A program made the translations under genes and the position numbers. From Spirochaetes bacterium GWE1_32_154 (GTDB lineage: Bacteria; Spirochaetota; GWE2-31-10), in NCBI GenBank assembly GCA_001829315.1, contig MIAY01000003.1, positions 99,800 through 163,799 on the forward strand: a stretch of DNA of 64,000 nt. Reading direction: 5' to 3'. A model generated the notes under the pieces. The model was not told where the DNA came from and searched no databases. It saw only the letters and a list, made by a program, of their open reading frames with translations. Shown one piece after another: positions 1 to 10,025 of the stretch. Position 1 is the stretch's first letter, and each line of letters starts with the position of its first letter.

Positions 1-726
1 TCCTTTCAACTCAAAAAATGTCTTTTCAACAATACTCCAACAATAATTACAGAAATCATCGCTTGAAGAAAAATCGGATGGAAAAACTGGTTTATTATAT
101 TGAAGATAAACAGTTTTAAAAAATTTAAAAGTAAGTCTTCCTTTAGGATAAACAAATCGGGTTCCTTCAATTGCTGCCGGTACAACCGGAATATTCATTT
201 TATAGCACAATTTAATAATTGCCATATTCGGTTGTAATAACGTACCATCACTGCTTCTCGTGCCTTCAGGAAAAACACATAAAGAATGCCCTCTTTCAAA
301 CAATGTTTTAACTTCTTTTATGATACTTAACCGGTCTTTTCTACTTTCCCTTTTAAAGTACAAAGTTCCTGTATACATCGTAACAGGACCTAAAAAAGGA
401 ATACTTTTAACTTCTTCTTTTGCAATTGCCGTTGCTTTAGAATAGCGAATAAAAGTTGTAATATCACACCATGACTGATGGTTACAAATATAGAGTGTTT
501 TTCTTTTTCTATCGACATTTTCTTTGCCTATTATTTTTACATTCATAAATAATAACATACGATTAATTATAAAAACCCACGGAGCAATAACTATATAACG
601 TGCAACCTCATATCTATCAAATACATTAATAAACATAAGCCAGAATAAAAAAAATAATGTAACGATTGACATGAGAACCATAATAAAAATAGCATAAATT
701 GTAAATATAACTTCAAATACTAACAA
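1..726 (-). CDS. plsC: 1-acyl-sn-glycerol-3-phosphate acyltransferase-like protein, partial
   Basis: The gene runs off the left edge, so 242 codons are present and the C-terminus is missing. The reverse-strand translation shows the acyltransferase motif NHQSWCD (HX4D, near residue 82) and FPEGTRS (near residue 153), the two signature blocks of PlsC/LPLAT enzymes. These transfer an acyl chain to lysophosphatidate at the inner membrane. The N-terminus is hydrophobic (about residues 1-35), which fits a membrane anchor. I chose a TTG start at 726 because a GGAG lies 7 bases upstream; the first in-frame ATG is farther in and has no such site. The exact substrate is not shown, so another LPLAT-family acceptor is possible. 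Confidence 0.85.
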   Translation of the reverse strand, partial: MLVFEVIFTIYAIFIMVLMSIVTLFFLFWLMFINVFDRYEVARYIVIAPWVFIINRMLLFMNVKIIGKENVDRKRKTLYICNHQSWCDITTFIRYSKATAIAKEEVKSIPFLGPVTMYTGTLYFKRESRKDRLSIIKEVKTLFERGHSLCVFPEGTRSSDGTLLQPNMAIIKLCYKMNIPVVPAAIEGTRFVYPKGRLTFKFFKTVYLQYNKPVFPSDFSSSDDFCNYCWSIVEKTFFELKG

Positions 727-745
727 ATTAGTTCTCCATAAGAAC

Positions 746-779
746 AAAACTTTCTTTGAAATAATTCAAAGAAAGTTTT
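746..779 (-). terminator. Rho-independent terminator after the PPIase gene
   Basis: A perfect 15-bp stem (746-760 with 765-779) and a 4-base loop lie just beyond the stop of the PPIase lipoprotein gene. Reading on the minus strand, a T-rich run follows. The A/T ends also allow function on the other strand. Confidence 0.8.
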
Positions 780-784
780 AATGA

Positions 785-1846
785 TTATTTTATTTTTAAT
801 AATTCAGTTTCAAATATTAATGTTGCTTTTGGGGGAATAATACTATAACCGCGCTCTCCATATCCAAGGTAATAAGGGATTACCAGTACTCTTTTTTCAC
901 CTGATTTCATAGTTAACAATGCCTCATCCCACCCCTTAATAACCTGACCAACACCTATTGTAACATCAAATGGTGCATTTCTATCGTATGAACTGTCAAA
1001 TTTTTTGCCATCATAAAAATACCCCGAATAATGAACAGACAAAACTGAACCTTTAACAGGAGTTTTCCCGGAACCTTCTTTTAAAACATAATACTCAAGA
1101 CCACTTTCTGTTTTAATTTTTGAACCGGCATTACAACCTAACTTTTGTAAAAACGCATCCATAACCACTTGTTTTTCAGCATCTTTCTTTTTAGCAAGCT
1201 CATATCTGCTTTCAAATGCAGTCAATGCATTAAAATTCTTAGCAGCATCACCAACTCTTGTAATATTAATTTTCTTAATAAAAACATCTTTGTACGGCTT
1301 ATCACTACCATCAGTCGGAACAACACCAATTTTATTTACAATATCCATACCATCAACAATTTTTCCAAAAACAGAATGTTTATTATCTAAATGAGGAGTA
1401 GGCACTAAGGTTATAAAAAACTGACTTCCATTAGTATCAGCGCCTGAATTTGCCATAGATAAAATACCTGCTGTATCATGTTTTAATGAAGAATCGAATT
1501 CATCAGTAAAACTATACCCGGGACCACCAACTCCCTTTCCAAGCGGATCGCCGGTTTGTATCATAAAATCTTTTATAACCCGGTGAAATATTATACCATT
1601 ATAATAAGGTTTTTTCTCCTTAACCTGAGTTGCCGGGTCAGTAAACTCGATTGACCCCTCAGACAATCCAATAAAATTACCTGCCGTAACGGGTACTTTA
1701 TCAAAAAAAATCCTTGCTGTAAAATCACCTTGATTTGTAACAAAAGTTGCATACAATCCATCTTCTGACATAAAAGGTTTAGAACAAGCAGTAAATAAAG
1801 TAAAAACGAAAATAAGTACCAATGCTAATTTTGTTAACTTTTTCAT
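785..1846 (-). CDS. Dual cyclophilin-FKBP peptidyl-prolyl isomerase lipoprotein
   Basis: A 353-aa protein starts with a lipoprotein signal ending LFTAC (Cys21), so it should be lipid-anchored in the envelope. Residues about 30-200 form a cyclophilin domain ([23 protein letters not shown]). Residues about 245-353 form an FKBP domain ([41 protein letters not shown]). Both folds catalyse proline cis/trans isomerisation and help extracytoplasmic protein folding. Fusions of the two PPIase families are known mainly from protists, Bacteroidetes and some spirochaetes. The RBS AGGAG precedes the ATG, and a strong terminator follows. It is a single gene, divergent from the chemoreceptor gene. Confidence 0.93.
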   Translation of the reverse strand: MKKLTKLALVLIFVFTLFTACSKPFMSEDGLYATFVTNQGDFTARIFFDKVPVTAGNFIGLSEGSIEFTDPATQVKEKKPYYNGIIFHRVIKDFMIQTGDPLGKGVGGPGYSFTDEFDSSLKHDTAGILSMANSGADTNGSQFFITLVPTPHLDNKHSVFGKIVDGMDIVNKIGVVPTDGSDKPYKDVFIKKINITRVGDAAKNFNALTAFESRYELAKKKDAEKQVVMDAFLQKLGCNAGSKIKTESGLEYYVLKEGSGKTPVKGSVLSVHYSGYFYDGKKFDSSYDRNAPFDVTIGVGQVIKGWDEALLTMKSGEKRVLVIPYYLGYGERGYSIIPPKATLIFETELLKIK

Positions 1847-2102
1847 AACAACTCCTGATTTTACTAATCATATACAATATATTTTTAATTCAAACAAATA
1901 GTATTTATATATAAAACATTTAAGAAGTCAAGATTTTTTTTAAATCAACGACAATATATTTTTTTTAAGAAAATCATTTGAATAAAAACTTTTATTGTAG
2001 TATTCTGAATACTGATAATTACATACTGAGTCATTGAACAGTATTTCTTAGAAATCCATACTGATATCATACATTAAACTCACGTATTATGGAAGATTTA
2101 CT

Positions 2103-3329
2103 ATGATTTTATATTTCTTTATATCAACAACTTTCGTTTTCAGTTTTTTAGCAACTTGGTTTATCCTGAAACACATCCGCTATTTACGTACTGAAAAAGC
2201 TTTTTATCAACTGGAAAAAGGTAATACAAATTTCACTTTAAAAAACAGAAATAAAACAAAACTACTTAAACTAGAAAGATCATACCTTATTATTTCAAAT
2301 CATTTTAATTCAATTATGAAAAATCTTAATGAATTTAACGAAACATTATCCGTTTATATTAATCAACTTAAAAATAAAGCATCAGTAGTTGACAGCAACA
2401 TAAAAGAACAGGATTCATTAATTTCAAATTTTGAATCTTCACTTTCCTTACAATCAGCCTCAATTGAGTCGGCAGCTAACGGTCTTGATGATACGAGAAA
2501 ATTATTTAAAAACATACTCAACAATTTCACAACACTTTTTAATAAAATCGAATCATTATCGACTCTTAACGATACAATTCAAATTCAAAACAATAGAATG
2601 AATTCTGACGCACAAAAAGCAATTTTATTCACAAATAATTTAAAAGATGTAACCGGAAGCGGTCTATCAAAAATAGACAATATAATTACATTTATAGAAA
2701 ACCTTGACACTTCAGTAAAAAAAATTGATTCAATGGCCAGCATTATTACTCAAATCACAGCCAAAACAAACCTTCTTTCCATGAACGCCTCTATCGAAGC
2801 TGCACATGCCGGTGAAGCTGGCAAAGGATTCGCCGTTGTTGCATCTGAAATCAAAAAACTTTCAGAATCTTCGGATAAAGCTGCAAAGTCAATAAACACC
2901 ACTATTAACGATATTTTTTCACAAATGGAAACAGGAAAAGAAACATCAAACAGAGCAAAAGATGGAATTAATGAGATCACAAACGAAATAGATTCAGCCA
3001 TATCAATAATGAATGAATTATCTGAAAACACGCAAAAACAAATTACCGGAACTATTGATACCAAAAATATTATTAATGAAATTCATAATTTATCGAAAGA
3101 CATTAAAGAATCAAGTATTGACCAGGAAAAAAAGGTAAATGAAATTTATGAAACAACAGATATTGTAAATGCTCAGGGTTTTATAATTAATACATTACTT
3201 GAAACACAAAAAGAAAAACTTATTGAGTTTAATAAAATATCAAATGAACTTGTTCAGGTAATCCAGAGCTCAACAAAATATTCTGAATACTATAAAAAGA
3301 TAATAGACGTTTTTAAACACCAATCATAA
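2103..3329 (+). CDS. Methyl-accepting chemotaxis protein-like receptor
   Basis: A 408-aa protein with one N-terminal membrane segment (about residues 3-22) and no visible periplasmic sensor domain. Most of the rest is coiled coil. The signalling hairpin tip is clear at about 217-250 ([20 protein letters not shown], then [16 protein letters not shown]), which is the CheA/CheW contact region. It should therefore feed the chemotaxis array from a cytoplasmic or membrane-level signal. A HAMP domain is not obvious. It runs convergently into dxs, with the two stop codons overlapping by 6 bp (3324-3329). Confidence 0.9.
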   Translation: MILYFFISTTFVFSFLATWFILKHIRYLRTEKAFYQLEKGNTNFTLKNRNKTKLLKLERSYLIISNHFNSIMKNLNEFNETLSVYINQLKNKASVVDSNIKEQDSLISNFESSLSLQSASIESAANGLDDTRKLFKNILNNFTTLFNKIESLSTLNDTIQIQNNRMNSDAQKAILFTNNLKDVTGSGLSKIDNIITFIENLDTSVKKIDSMASIITQITAKTNLLSMNASIEAAHAGEAGKGFAVVASEIKKLSESSDKAAKSINTTINDIFSQMETGKETSNRAKDGINEITNEIDSAISIMNELSENTQKQITGTIDTKNIINEIHNLSKDIKESSIDQEKKVNEIYETTDIVNAQGFIINTLLETQKEKLIEFNKISNELVQVIQSSTKYSEYYKKIIDVFKHQS

Positions 3330-5171
3330 GTTTTGTATTATTTCTTTCAGATTATTTTTGTTAAAACCCAGTCTATTTAATATTTCTTTTCTGTTGCCAT
3401 GCTCTATAAACTGATCAGGAAGATTAATGCTTTGATACTTTATATGAATCATTTTATTTTTTGAAATATGCGCACCAATTGCCTCTGAAATTGAACCTGA
3501 AAAAACAGATTCTTCAATAACAATAATTTTTTTATATTTCATCATTTCCCGAATAATACAATCAACTTGTAATGGCTTAGCAATTCGTATACACAGAACA
3601 CCACACGCCCCATCAGATTCATCACAAACCGATAAAGCTAATTCAGCAAACGTACCAACTACAATAAACAAAACTTCAACTCCTTCTTTTAAAACAATAA
3701 AAGGGGAAGCCGAATATGGAAGTCTGTCAAAAGTATTTGAAACATCAAAAGCAGTATCACGCGGATATCGTATTGCAACCGGAGACTTAATTGAATAAGC
3801 ATATTCCATAGCCATTTGAAGATCTGTTTTATCAAATGGAATCAAAAGTGTTAAATTCGGCATCATACGTAGATATGAAATATCGAATTGACCATGATGA
3901 GTTTCTCCATCAGCACCTACGATACCGGCTCTGTCTATAACAAAAACAACATTTGCACAACTTATGCACACATCCTGAATCATCTGATCAATTGCTCTTG
4001 TTAGAAATGTTGAATATATAGCAACAAACGGTCTATACCCGCCATACGCTAATGCTGAAGCAAAACTAACAGCGTGCTGTTCTGCAATACCCACGTCAAA
4101 AAATCTATCAGGATATAATTTTGCAAATTCCGACAAGCCGGTTCCGCTTTCCATAGCCGCAGTAATTGCAAGAATATCTGAATGAGCTTGCGCCATCTCT
4201 ACTAATTTCTTTCCAAAAACTTCTGTATATGATAAATTTTTGTTAAACTCAAGTTTTCCGCAACTCATAAGGTAAGGTGTTACACCATGGAATTTTGAAG
4301 GGTCACCCTCAGCATCGGCAAAACCTTTCCCTTTTACCGTTTTTACATGAAGCAAAACCGGGTGTTTAACATTATTTTTTACTCTTTCTAATATATATAT
4401 CAATTCATTTATATCATGTCCATTAATAGGCCCGATATATTCAAAACCAAGGTTAGTAAATACATTTTCGTAATCAAAAAGCATTTTAAAACCTTTCTTC
4501 ATCTTATTAATGAACGCAAGTAATTGAGTAAACGGATTTCTTTTTTTCTTAATTGTATTTTCTATGTCATCAGTAATATTCTGGTAAATTTTAGAAACAG
4601 CTATTTTATTAAAATATCTTGATATGGCACCAACATTAGAACCAATAGACATTTCATTATCATTTAAAATAACAATCACAGGCAACCCTGTATGACCGGT
4701 ATAATTTAACCCTTCAAACGCCTCTCCACCAGTTAAAGAACCGTCACCAATTAATGCTATAACCCTATGATTATCACCCGACAATTTCATCGCCTGCGCA
4801 AAACCGACTGCTTGTGAAATTGACACCGAAGCATGCCCCGAATCTACAATATCATGAACTGATTCTGATCTTCTTGTGAAACCACTGATCCCCCCCGATA
4901 ATCTGACAGTATCAAACTGATTATTTCTACCGGTTATTATTTTATGAGTATACGACTGATGACCGACATCAAATATAATTTTATCATGGGGACTATTAAA
5001 AACATGATGAATTGCAATTATAAGCTCAACGGTACCAAGATTACTCGATAAATGACCACCATTTTTTTTCATAACATCAATTATTCGCTCTCTAATTTCT
5101 CTGGCAAGATCAGGTAAAGCGGTTTGATTAATTTTTTTAAAATCTTCTAATGAATGTATATCAGAAAGCAT
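3324..5171 (-). CDS. dxs: 1-deoxy-D-xylulose-5-phosphate synthase
   Basis: A 615-aa thiamine-diphosphate enzyme that condenses pyruvate and glyceraldehyde-3-phosphate in the first step of the MEP isoprenoid pathway. Visible marks are [15 protein letters not shown] (about 66-80), the ThDP/Mg motif [16 protein letters not shown] with downstream NDN (about 142-175), [18 protein letters not shown] (about 360-378) and [13 protein letters not shown]. The length is close to the usual 620 aa. The RBS AAGGA lies before the ATG. It sits 18 bp after the FlgH-like gene, so the two are probably cotranscribed. Confidence 0.96.
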   Translation of the reverse strand: MLSDIHSLEDFKKINQTALPDLAREIRERIIDVMKKNGGHLSSNLGTVELIIAIHHVFNSPHDKIIFDVGHQSYTHKIITGRNNQFDTVRLSGGISGFTRRSESVHDIVDSGHASVSISQAVGFAQAMKLSGDNHRVIALIGDGSLTGGEAFEGLNYTGHTGLPVIVILNDNEMSIGSNVGAISRYFNKIAVSKIYQNITDDIENTIKKKRNPFTQLLAFINKMKKGFKMLFDYENVFTNLGFEYIGPINGHDINELIYILERVKNNVKHPVLLHVKTVKGKGFADAEGDPSKFHGVTPYLMSCGKLEFNKNLSYTEVFGKKLVEMAQAHSDILAITAAMESGTGLSEFAKLYPDRFFDVGIAEQHAVSFASALAYGGYRPFVAIYSTFLTRAIDQMIQDVCISCANVVFVIDRAGIVGADGETHHGQFDISYLRMMPNLTLLIPFDKTDLQMAMEYAYSIKSPVAIRYPRDTAFDVSNTFDRLPYSASPFIVLKEGVEVLFIVVGTFAELALSVCDESDGACGVLCIRIAKPLQVDCIIREMMKYKKIIVIEESVFSGSISEAIGAHISKNKMIHIKYQSINLPDQFIEHGNRKEILNRLGFNKNNLKEIIQNL

Positions 5172-5189
5172 ATAATTCCTTACTTTTTT

Positions 5190-5864
5190 TTAGAACACTA
5201 CATTTAAAATTTTATTTAAGTAATTTAATAGAAATTCTCTTTTTTTATCATCTGACAATTTATATTTACCTGTTGTTACGTTATTCTCCACCGTTTCGCC
5301 ATTTTCATTAACTGTTGTTTCCAATTTTGTTTCTAAAACAAAATCTTCAGCTAATACCGGAAAAACGGTACTGTCAATTGCTGTAGTTATTTTGAAAGAT
5401 AAATTCATAATATCAGATGACAAAACAACATTACCCCGCATATCTTTATAACCGACATCACCGGATAATTCAACTCTTGAATTTTTATTATTTATCGAAA
5501 CATTCTTAATACCCGATATAGTAATAAAATTATCACTTATTCCTACAATTTTCGCCTGTAATTCACCTGAATAATTAAACTCATCTTTATCCTGACCGCT
5601 TTTATTCTCATCAATACTGCCTTCAGGAATTAATTCAAAGACACCGACAACATCTTCACTTTTCATATCAATTGATACGCTTTTCAATGTTTTTGAAGTC
5701 GATTTATAATTAAGAACCGACTTTTCATTGATCTTTATTTTTACCGATTCATTAATTTTAAAATTAACCTTTGCAGAATACATATCGGACATTTTATCAT
5801 TCCACAATGTTTCTGAAGACAAACCTGTTAATACCAATAAAAATATAACACAAAAATATTTCAC
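5190..5864 (-). CDS. FlgH-like secreted protein (L-ring-type domain)
   Basis: A 224-aa protein with a signal peptide (about residues 1-17). The mature start SETLWNDKMSDMYSAK resembles the SLWxD start of flagellar L-ring proteins. The middle (AKIVGISDNFITISGIKNV, then VELSGDVGYKDM and VLSSDIMNLSFKI) matches the order of conserved FlgH blocks (VLPNGNLVIEG / LSGxVRPxDI / SSDIADARI). The match is by eye and remote. The start is GTG at 5864, with GAGGGTG five bases upstream. Spirochaete flagella are periplasmic, so a true outer-membrane L ring is not expected; the role here is unknown. Linked to dxs. Confidence 0.5.
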   Translation of the reverse strand: MKYFCVIFLLVLTGLSSETLWNDKMSDMYSAKVNFKINESVKIKINEKSVLNYKSTSKTLKSVSIDMKSEDVVGVFELIPEGSIDENKSGQDKDEFNYSGELQAKIVGISDNFITISGIKNVSINNKNSRVELSGDVGYKDMRGNVVLSSDIMNLSFKITTAIDSTVFPVLAEDFVLETKLETTVNENGETVENNVTTGKYKLSDDKKREFLLNYLNKILNVVF

Positions 5865-5932
5865 ACCATCACCCTCTTATCATGAGTTTCGGTATTTTTT
5901 TAAAAAACTTTCACAGATACAATAAAAAAAAT

Positions 5933-5969
5933 AAGGTGCATTTTTAGATTTTAACTAAAAACACACCTT
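5933..5969 (-). terminator. Terminator of the yicC-to-bS22 gene string
   Basis: AAGGTG and CACCTT arms extended by A/T pairs (TTTTTAG/CTAAAAA) form a long hairpin 10 bp after the mini-protein stop. On the minus strand it is followed by ATTTTTTTTATT. It also separates this string from the downstream FlgH-like/dxs pair. Confidence 0.75.
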
Positions 5970-5978
5970 CACAAGAAA

Positions 5979-6068
5979 TTAACCTTTCTTATGTCTGTTC
6001 TTTCGAAGCTTCTTTTTTCTCTTGTGTTTAGCTATTTTAGCTCTTTTTTTCTTTTTTACTGATGGCAT
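5979..6068 (-). CDS. bS22/COX24-type mini ribosomal protein
   Basis: A 29-aa, extremely basic peptide beginning MPSVKKKKRAKIAKHKRKKK and ending RKNRHKKG. This is the pattern of the AURKAIP1/COX24 (bS22-like) family, small proteins of the ribosomal small subunit reported in actinobacteria, Bacteroidetes and spirochaetes. An RBS-like AGAGGATA precedes the ATG. It lies 38 bp after the ManC-like gene and immediately before the terminator, so it is the last gene of the string. Recognition rests on composition and motif spacing. Confidence 0.75.
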   Translation of the reverse strand: MPSVKKKKRAKIAKHKRKKKLRKNRHKKG

Positions 6069-6106
6069 ATATATCCTCTTTATTTAAAATTATTTTTTAC
6101 GCTTTT

Positions 6107-7105
6107 CTAAAAACCTTTACAATAAATCAAACCTGACTTTTTTATTAATAGTGTTCTTTGCATTTTTTCTATCGTAATAGCTTCTTCATCAAAATTGAGT
6201 ATCACACAATCTGAACATTCTGTATCCGTTACATTTCCCGTGATATAATTACTTTTCACAGAAACCAGAGATAATAAATCACCCCATGACGTTATTCTAT
6301 CAGTAAAAGAGTCAACAAACATACAGAGGTTATTTTCACCATTATTAAATATGGAAACATTTAAACCGTCTATTGCTCTTTTCTTATACAACGCAATAAT
6401 ATCCGCCCAGGTAAGTTTAAATGCTGACAACACTGAACCAAGCTCATTTAAAAAAGAATTATTACATAAAGAAAAAGAACTATGTAATGCTTGAACTGTT
6501 CCTGTAACAATATATAACATTTTCCCTTGTTTGCCAAATAATTTTCTTCTTTTTATGCTATTTTCCGGTATATTTATTCTTTCTATACCATAAACTTCGT
6601 TTTTCTTATCAGAATTAGTGATTTTTCCTGCCTCAACAACAGGATCAGTCCAATGATCATCATTATATTCTTTACCTAACACCTTAAGAGGAAATAATAA
6701 TTTCCCCCCGGACGAAACAACTTCACAGGTAGTTATCCATTCTGATATTTTTGTTTCCGGTAGAAAAAAGCGGTCAGCACGAAAAAAGAACAAAACTTCA
6801 TCCTGTATTATTTTAGCTAAAATCTTTGAAGCATAAAAAATTGATACAGAATAATTAACACTCTCCGGTTCAACAATAATATTTTCTTCACTAATACCGG
6901 TATTCGTATTTAAAACAAACTCATACTGTGCAATTGAACAAACAATATATATTTTATCCCTTGAGAAAAATGTATTAAAAACTGAAACAGCATTACTTAA
7001 CATATTTTTACCTATAGCAACCGGTAAAAACGATAATGAGACCTCTGATTCCGTCATTGGATAAAAAACATCACTACCAGATGCTGTTACAATTACACAA
7101 ATCAA
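6107..7105 (-). CDS. Degenerate mannose-1-phosphate guanylyltransferase-like protein
   Basis: A 332-aa protein whose layout follows ManC-type nucleotidyltransferases: an N-terminal Rossmann strand (VIVTASGSDVFYPMTE), ENIIVEPESVNYSVSIFYAS at about 75-94 (compare IxVEPExRNTAPAI), and a late FTDRITSWGDLLSL (compare DVGSWDAL). The nucleotide-binding GGxGxRxxP loop is broken (ASGSDVFYP), so GDP-mannose synthesis is doubtful. It starts with TTG directly on the miaA stop (TAATTG), with GGAG eight bases before it, and so is translationally coupled to miaA. It may be a repurposed regulator or an enzyme of altered specificity. Confidence 0.55.
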   Translation of the reverse strand: MICVIVTASGSDVFYPMTESEVSLSFLPVAIGKNMLSNAVSVFNTFFSRDKIYIVCSIAQYEFVLNTNTGISEENIIVEPESVNYSVSIFYASKILAKIIQDEVLFFFRADRFFLPETKISEWITTCEVVSSGGKLLFPLKVLGKEYNDDHWTDPVVEAGKITNSDKKNEVYGIERINIPENSIKRRKLFGKQGKMLYIVTGTVQALHSSFSLCNNSFLNELGSVLSAFKLTWADIIALYKKRAIDGLNVSIFNNGENNLCMFVDSFTDRITSWGDLLSLVSVKSNYITGNVTDTECSDCVILNFDEEAITIEKMQRTLLIKKSGLIYCKGF

Positions 7106-8023
7106 TTACTTTTCTCCTTTCAGAAAACTATTCACTAATTCGATAACACCATCTTCATCATTTAAGTCAAACCAGATTACATCATCAATAGATCGAAACC
7201 AGGTTAATTGTCTTTTTGCATATCGTCTTGAATTTTTTTTCACTTCAGCTATCATAGCTTCAAAAGTCAATAGACCTTCGAAATGATCAAGAACTTCTTT
7301 ATATCCAATTGCCCGCATTCCCGGATCATTTCTTGTATACCCCATTGATAAAAGCATTTTCACTTCTTCGATTAAACCTGATTCAAACATAATCTCAACA
7401 CGTTTATTTATTCGTTCGTAAAGAACAGCTCTATCGGTATTAAGCCCGATTTTTAAGTATCTTGTCGATGAAGAAACCCGTTCCTCTTTATAATAATCGG
7501 ATAATTTCCTGCCTGTCCCGAAAAAAACCTCTAAAGCCCTGCATGTTCTTTGCGGATCATTCTCATGAATCCGCTCAATTATTTCACTATCTACAATAGA
7601 AAGCATCCGGTAGAGATATTCCTGCCCTTTTCTCTCATGCAAAATTGAAATCTTTTCGCGTATCGAATCATCAACCTGAGGAATATTAACTATACCATTT
7701 ATTAATGTTGAATAATAAAAACCGGTTCCGCCAACTAAAAACGGCACTTTACCTCTTTCAATTATTTGAGGAATCATACTCTCACAGTATCGTTTAAAAT
7801 CACCAGCGGAAAATTGTTTATCAGGTGTAATAATATCAACTAAATGATGTGGAATTGATTGAATATCTTTTTTTGAAACCTTTGCAGTTCCGATATCCAT
7901 GTATTTATAAATCTGCATTGAATCAACGGAAATAATTTCTCCGATTGACTGTGCTAATTTAAGCGACAGGGATGTTTTACCAATCCCTGTCGGACCAAAT
8001 ATAGCAATTGCACGATTGCTCAT
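7106..8023 (-). CDS. miaA: tRNA dimethylallyltransferase
   Basis: A 305-aa protein with the P-loop GPTGIGKT (10-17), DSMQIYKYMDIGTAK (about 35-49), HHLVDIITPDKQFSAGDF, VGGTGFYYSTL and DPQRTCRALE, all MiaA signatures. It transfers a dimethylallyl group to A37 of tRNAs reading UNN codons, using the product of the MEP pathway for which dxs is nearby. It follows rpoZ by 5 bp and is followed without a gap by the ManC-like gene. Confidence 0.97.
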   Translation of the reverse strand: MSNRAIAIFGPTGIGKTSLSLKLAQSIGEIISVDSMQIYKYMDIGTAKVSKKDIQSIPHHLVDIITPDKQFSAGDFKRYCESMIPQIIERGKVPFLVGGTGFYYSTLINGIVNIPQVDDSIREKISILHERKGQEYLYRMLSIVDSEIIERIHENDPQRTCRALEVFFGTGRKLSDYYKEERVSSSTRYLKIGLNTDRAVLYERINKRVEIMFESGLIEEVKMLLSMGYTRNDPGMRAIGYKEVLDHFEGLLTFEAMIAEVKKNSRRYAKRQLTWFRSIDDVIWFDLNDEDGVIELVNSFLKGEK

Positions 8024-8028
8024 TAAAA

Positions 8029-8223
8029 TTATTCTTCTTCTACTTTATACTTAACTTTACCAAGTAATACTTGATTTAAAGCGGTTGGAACGATTTTACC
8101 TTTATTTTTCTTCAAATCTTCGTCCCCTGTTAAATTGATCTGAATAGCTCTTTTAATTGCAGCACAAGTAAGTTCATATCTATTACCTTTGTAATCAATA
8201 AGCTCATCTATAGGAATAATCAT
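8029..8223 (-). CDS. rpoZ: RNA polymerase omega subunit
   Basis: A 64-aa protein starting MIIPIDELIDYKGNRYELTC, with AAIKRAIQI and a short acidic tail, the omega pattern (NRYELVxxAAKRARQL). It assists assembly of the beta-prime subunit. It lies between gmk and miaA; gmk-rpoZ is a common bacterial pairing, which supports the call despite the small size. Confidence 0.88.
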   Translation of the reverse strand: MIIPIDELIDYKGNRYELTCAAIKRAIQINLTGDEDLKKNKGKIVPTALNQVLLGKVKYKVEEE

Positions 8224-8246
8224 CCTAAGACCCCCGGGTTAATTAT

Positions 8247-8798
8247 TTAAAATATACAAGACACAAGTTTTTTGTATGCGACATCTAAAGTATCGTTAAT
8301 GATGATATAGTCATATTTTTCTTTGTAAGTCAATTCTTTTTCTGCGTTCTTTAATCTTTTTTGAATACTTTCTGACGTTTCAGTTCCTCTTGATGATAAT
8401 CGACGGAATAAAACATCAATACTTTCAGGGGCAATAAAAATATACCTTGCCGAAACCCCACTTTCTTTAACCAGCATTGCCCCTTGAACATCTATATCAA
8501 GAACGCAATATTTACCATTGTCAATTACTTTCGACACTTCATCTTTTGCAGTCCCGTAGTAATTCCCATGAACCAATGCCCATTCTACAAATAGATTTTG
8601 ACTAATCATTCCAGTAAACACATCTGAAGTTACAAAATGATAATCAACACCATCGACTTCATTATTCCGGGGATTCCTTGAAGTATACGACACAGAAAAT
8701 CCAAATTTTTCAGGGTACGAGGTAAACAACTGCTTCAACAATGTGCTTTTCCCGACACCGGACGGCCCCGAAATAACTATCAATTTTGCATTATCCAT
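8247..8798 (-). CDS. gmk: Guanylate kinase
   Basis: A 183-aa protein with the P-loop SGPSGVGKST (about 10-19), SYTSRNPRNNEVDGVDYHFV (the GMP-binding block) and EWALVHGNYYGT. It phosphorylates GMP to GDP. A longer in-frame ORF reaches 8849, but I start at the ATG at 8798: a GGAG lies nine bases before it, the protein then begins MDNAKLIVISGPSG as in the family, and the start falls 4 bp after the remA stop. Confidence 0.95.
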   Translation of the reverse strand: MDNAKLIVISGPSGVGKSTLLKQLFTSYPEKFGFSVSYTSRNPRNNEVDGVDYHFVTSDVFTGMISQNLFVEWALVHGNYYGTAKDEVSKVIDNGKYCVLDIDVQGAMLVKESGVSARYIFIAPESIDVLFRRLSSRGTETSESIQKRLKNAEKELTYKEKYDYIIINDTLDVAYKKLVSCIF

Positions 8799-8802
8799 AC
8801 AC

Positions 8803-9084
8803 TTAAACTCCGACTGATTCAACGTGTGCAACAACTGTAGCCGGAACATTAAACCTTTGACTTAATGTTTCAGGTAACATTGCTGTTAATATCACATGGT
8901 TTGAATCAGTAATAATAATTGCACGTGTTTTTCTCCCTTGAGTTGCATCTATTAACAACTGACTTTCTTTAGCTTCATTTCGCAACCGTTTGGACGATGC
9001 AGAATCAGGATTTATAATACAAATAATTCGATTCGCCTGAACCACATTTCCATATCCAACATTAATTAATCTAACTGGCTCCAT
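8803..9084 (-). CDS. RemA/DUF370 family protein
   Basis: A 93-aa protein starting MEPVRLINVGYGNVVQANRI with DATQGRKTRAIIITDSNHVI, the characteristic DUF370/RemA pattern. In Bacillus RemA is a DNA-binding regulator of matrix genes; in other phyla the gene sits between yicC and gmk, as here, and its role is unclear. The ATG at 9084 is preceded by AAGGAG at five bases; the longer ORF to 9117 would overlap yicC and lacks an RBS. Confidence 0.87.
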   Translation of the reverse strand: MEPVRLINVGYGNVVQANRIICIINPDSASSKRLRNEAKESQLLIDATQGRKTRAIIITDSNHVILTAMLPETLSQRFNVPATVVAHVESVGV

Positions 9085-9109
9085 TTCAACTCCTTGATTG
9101 AGGTGTCTG

Positions 9110-9976
9110 TTATTCAATATTTCTAATTTGCTCTCTTATTTTTTCTATATTATTTTTTATAATGATAATAAACTCTGTTATTGAAGGCAACACAGCCTTG
9201 CTTCCCAATGTATTTGCTTCTCTATGCATTTCCTGGCAGACAAAGTCAAGTTTTTTACCGACATCTGTATTACTTTCAATAATTTTATAAAAATGTTTAA
9301 TGTGATGTTTAAATCTTTCAATCTCTTCATTAACACAACTCTTTGATACAAGAACACCAACTTCATTCAAAACCCTGTCTGCATCAATTACTTCACCGAC
9401 TAATTCAGTCATTTTTGTATTAAAACAATTAAAAATAAGTTTTTCCATTTCAGGAACATGCAAAAACACTGTTTCCAGCGCCTCTTCTATTTCTTTTAAT
9501 AAAAAAAGCACATTCACTTTCGTTGAATCTCCCTCTTTACTACGCATACTGTTAACTTCTTGTATATTCCCTTCGATACTTTCTTTAATCCACTTCCAGT
9601 ATGACTCATAATCTCTTTTAGAGTCACTCACAAGAATATCCTGATATTTTATTAAATGAGATAATTGAACGCTATCATTTAAACCGCATGTTTCAATTAT
9701 CTTTTTTAAACTATCACAATATTGCCGGGCTAACTCTAAATTTGGAGTTACCGTACTTGAGGTATCTTTCAGACGAAGATACACCGAGACCTCAATCTTC
9801 CCACGTGTAAATGAACTGGAAATAAGTTCTTTTATACTCATTTCTAAAGGGCTTAAAAAAGACGGAAGATGAACAAAAACATCGAGAAAACGATGATTAA
9901 CTGTCTTTATTTCTGTTGTTAAATATTGCTCATCATAATAATTTTCTTTATAAGAATAACCTGTCATTCCATTCAC
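9110..9976 (-). CDS. YicC/YloC family endoribonuclease
   Basis: A 288-aa protein. It has the N-terminal block MTGYSYKE...TTEIKTVNHRFLDVF and the C-terminal block EANTLGSKA...IKNNIEKIREQIRN, both diagnostic of YicC. Members in E. coli and Bacillus act as RNases. The start is GTG at 9976 with GAGG seven bases upstream. It is the first gene of a minus-strand string that continues through remA, gmk, rpoZ and miaA to the bS22-like gene. Confidence 0.92.
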   Translation of the reverse strand: MNGMTGYSYKENYYDEQYLTTEIKTVNHRFLDVFVHLPSFLSPLEMSIKELISSSFTRGKIEVSVYLRLKDTSSTVTPNLELARQYCDSLKKIIETCGLNDSVQLSHLIKYQDILVSDSKRDYESYWKWIKESIEGNIQEVNSMRSKEGDSTKVNVLFLLKEIEEALETVFLHVPEMEKLIFNCFNTKMTELVGEVIDADRVLNEVGVLVSKSCVNEEIERFKHHIKHFYKIIESNTDVGKKLDFVCQEMHREANTLGSKAVLPSITEFIIIIKNNIEKIREQIRNIE

Positions 9977-10025
9977 GGCAAATCCTCTATTATATACATT
10001 TCATTTTTTAAAAAACTGCAATTTT

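Noticed and set aside
260..445. Plus-strand ORF of 61 codons
   Set aside because: It lies antisense to the acyltransferase motifs and has no RBS or family resemblance.
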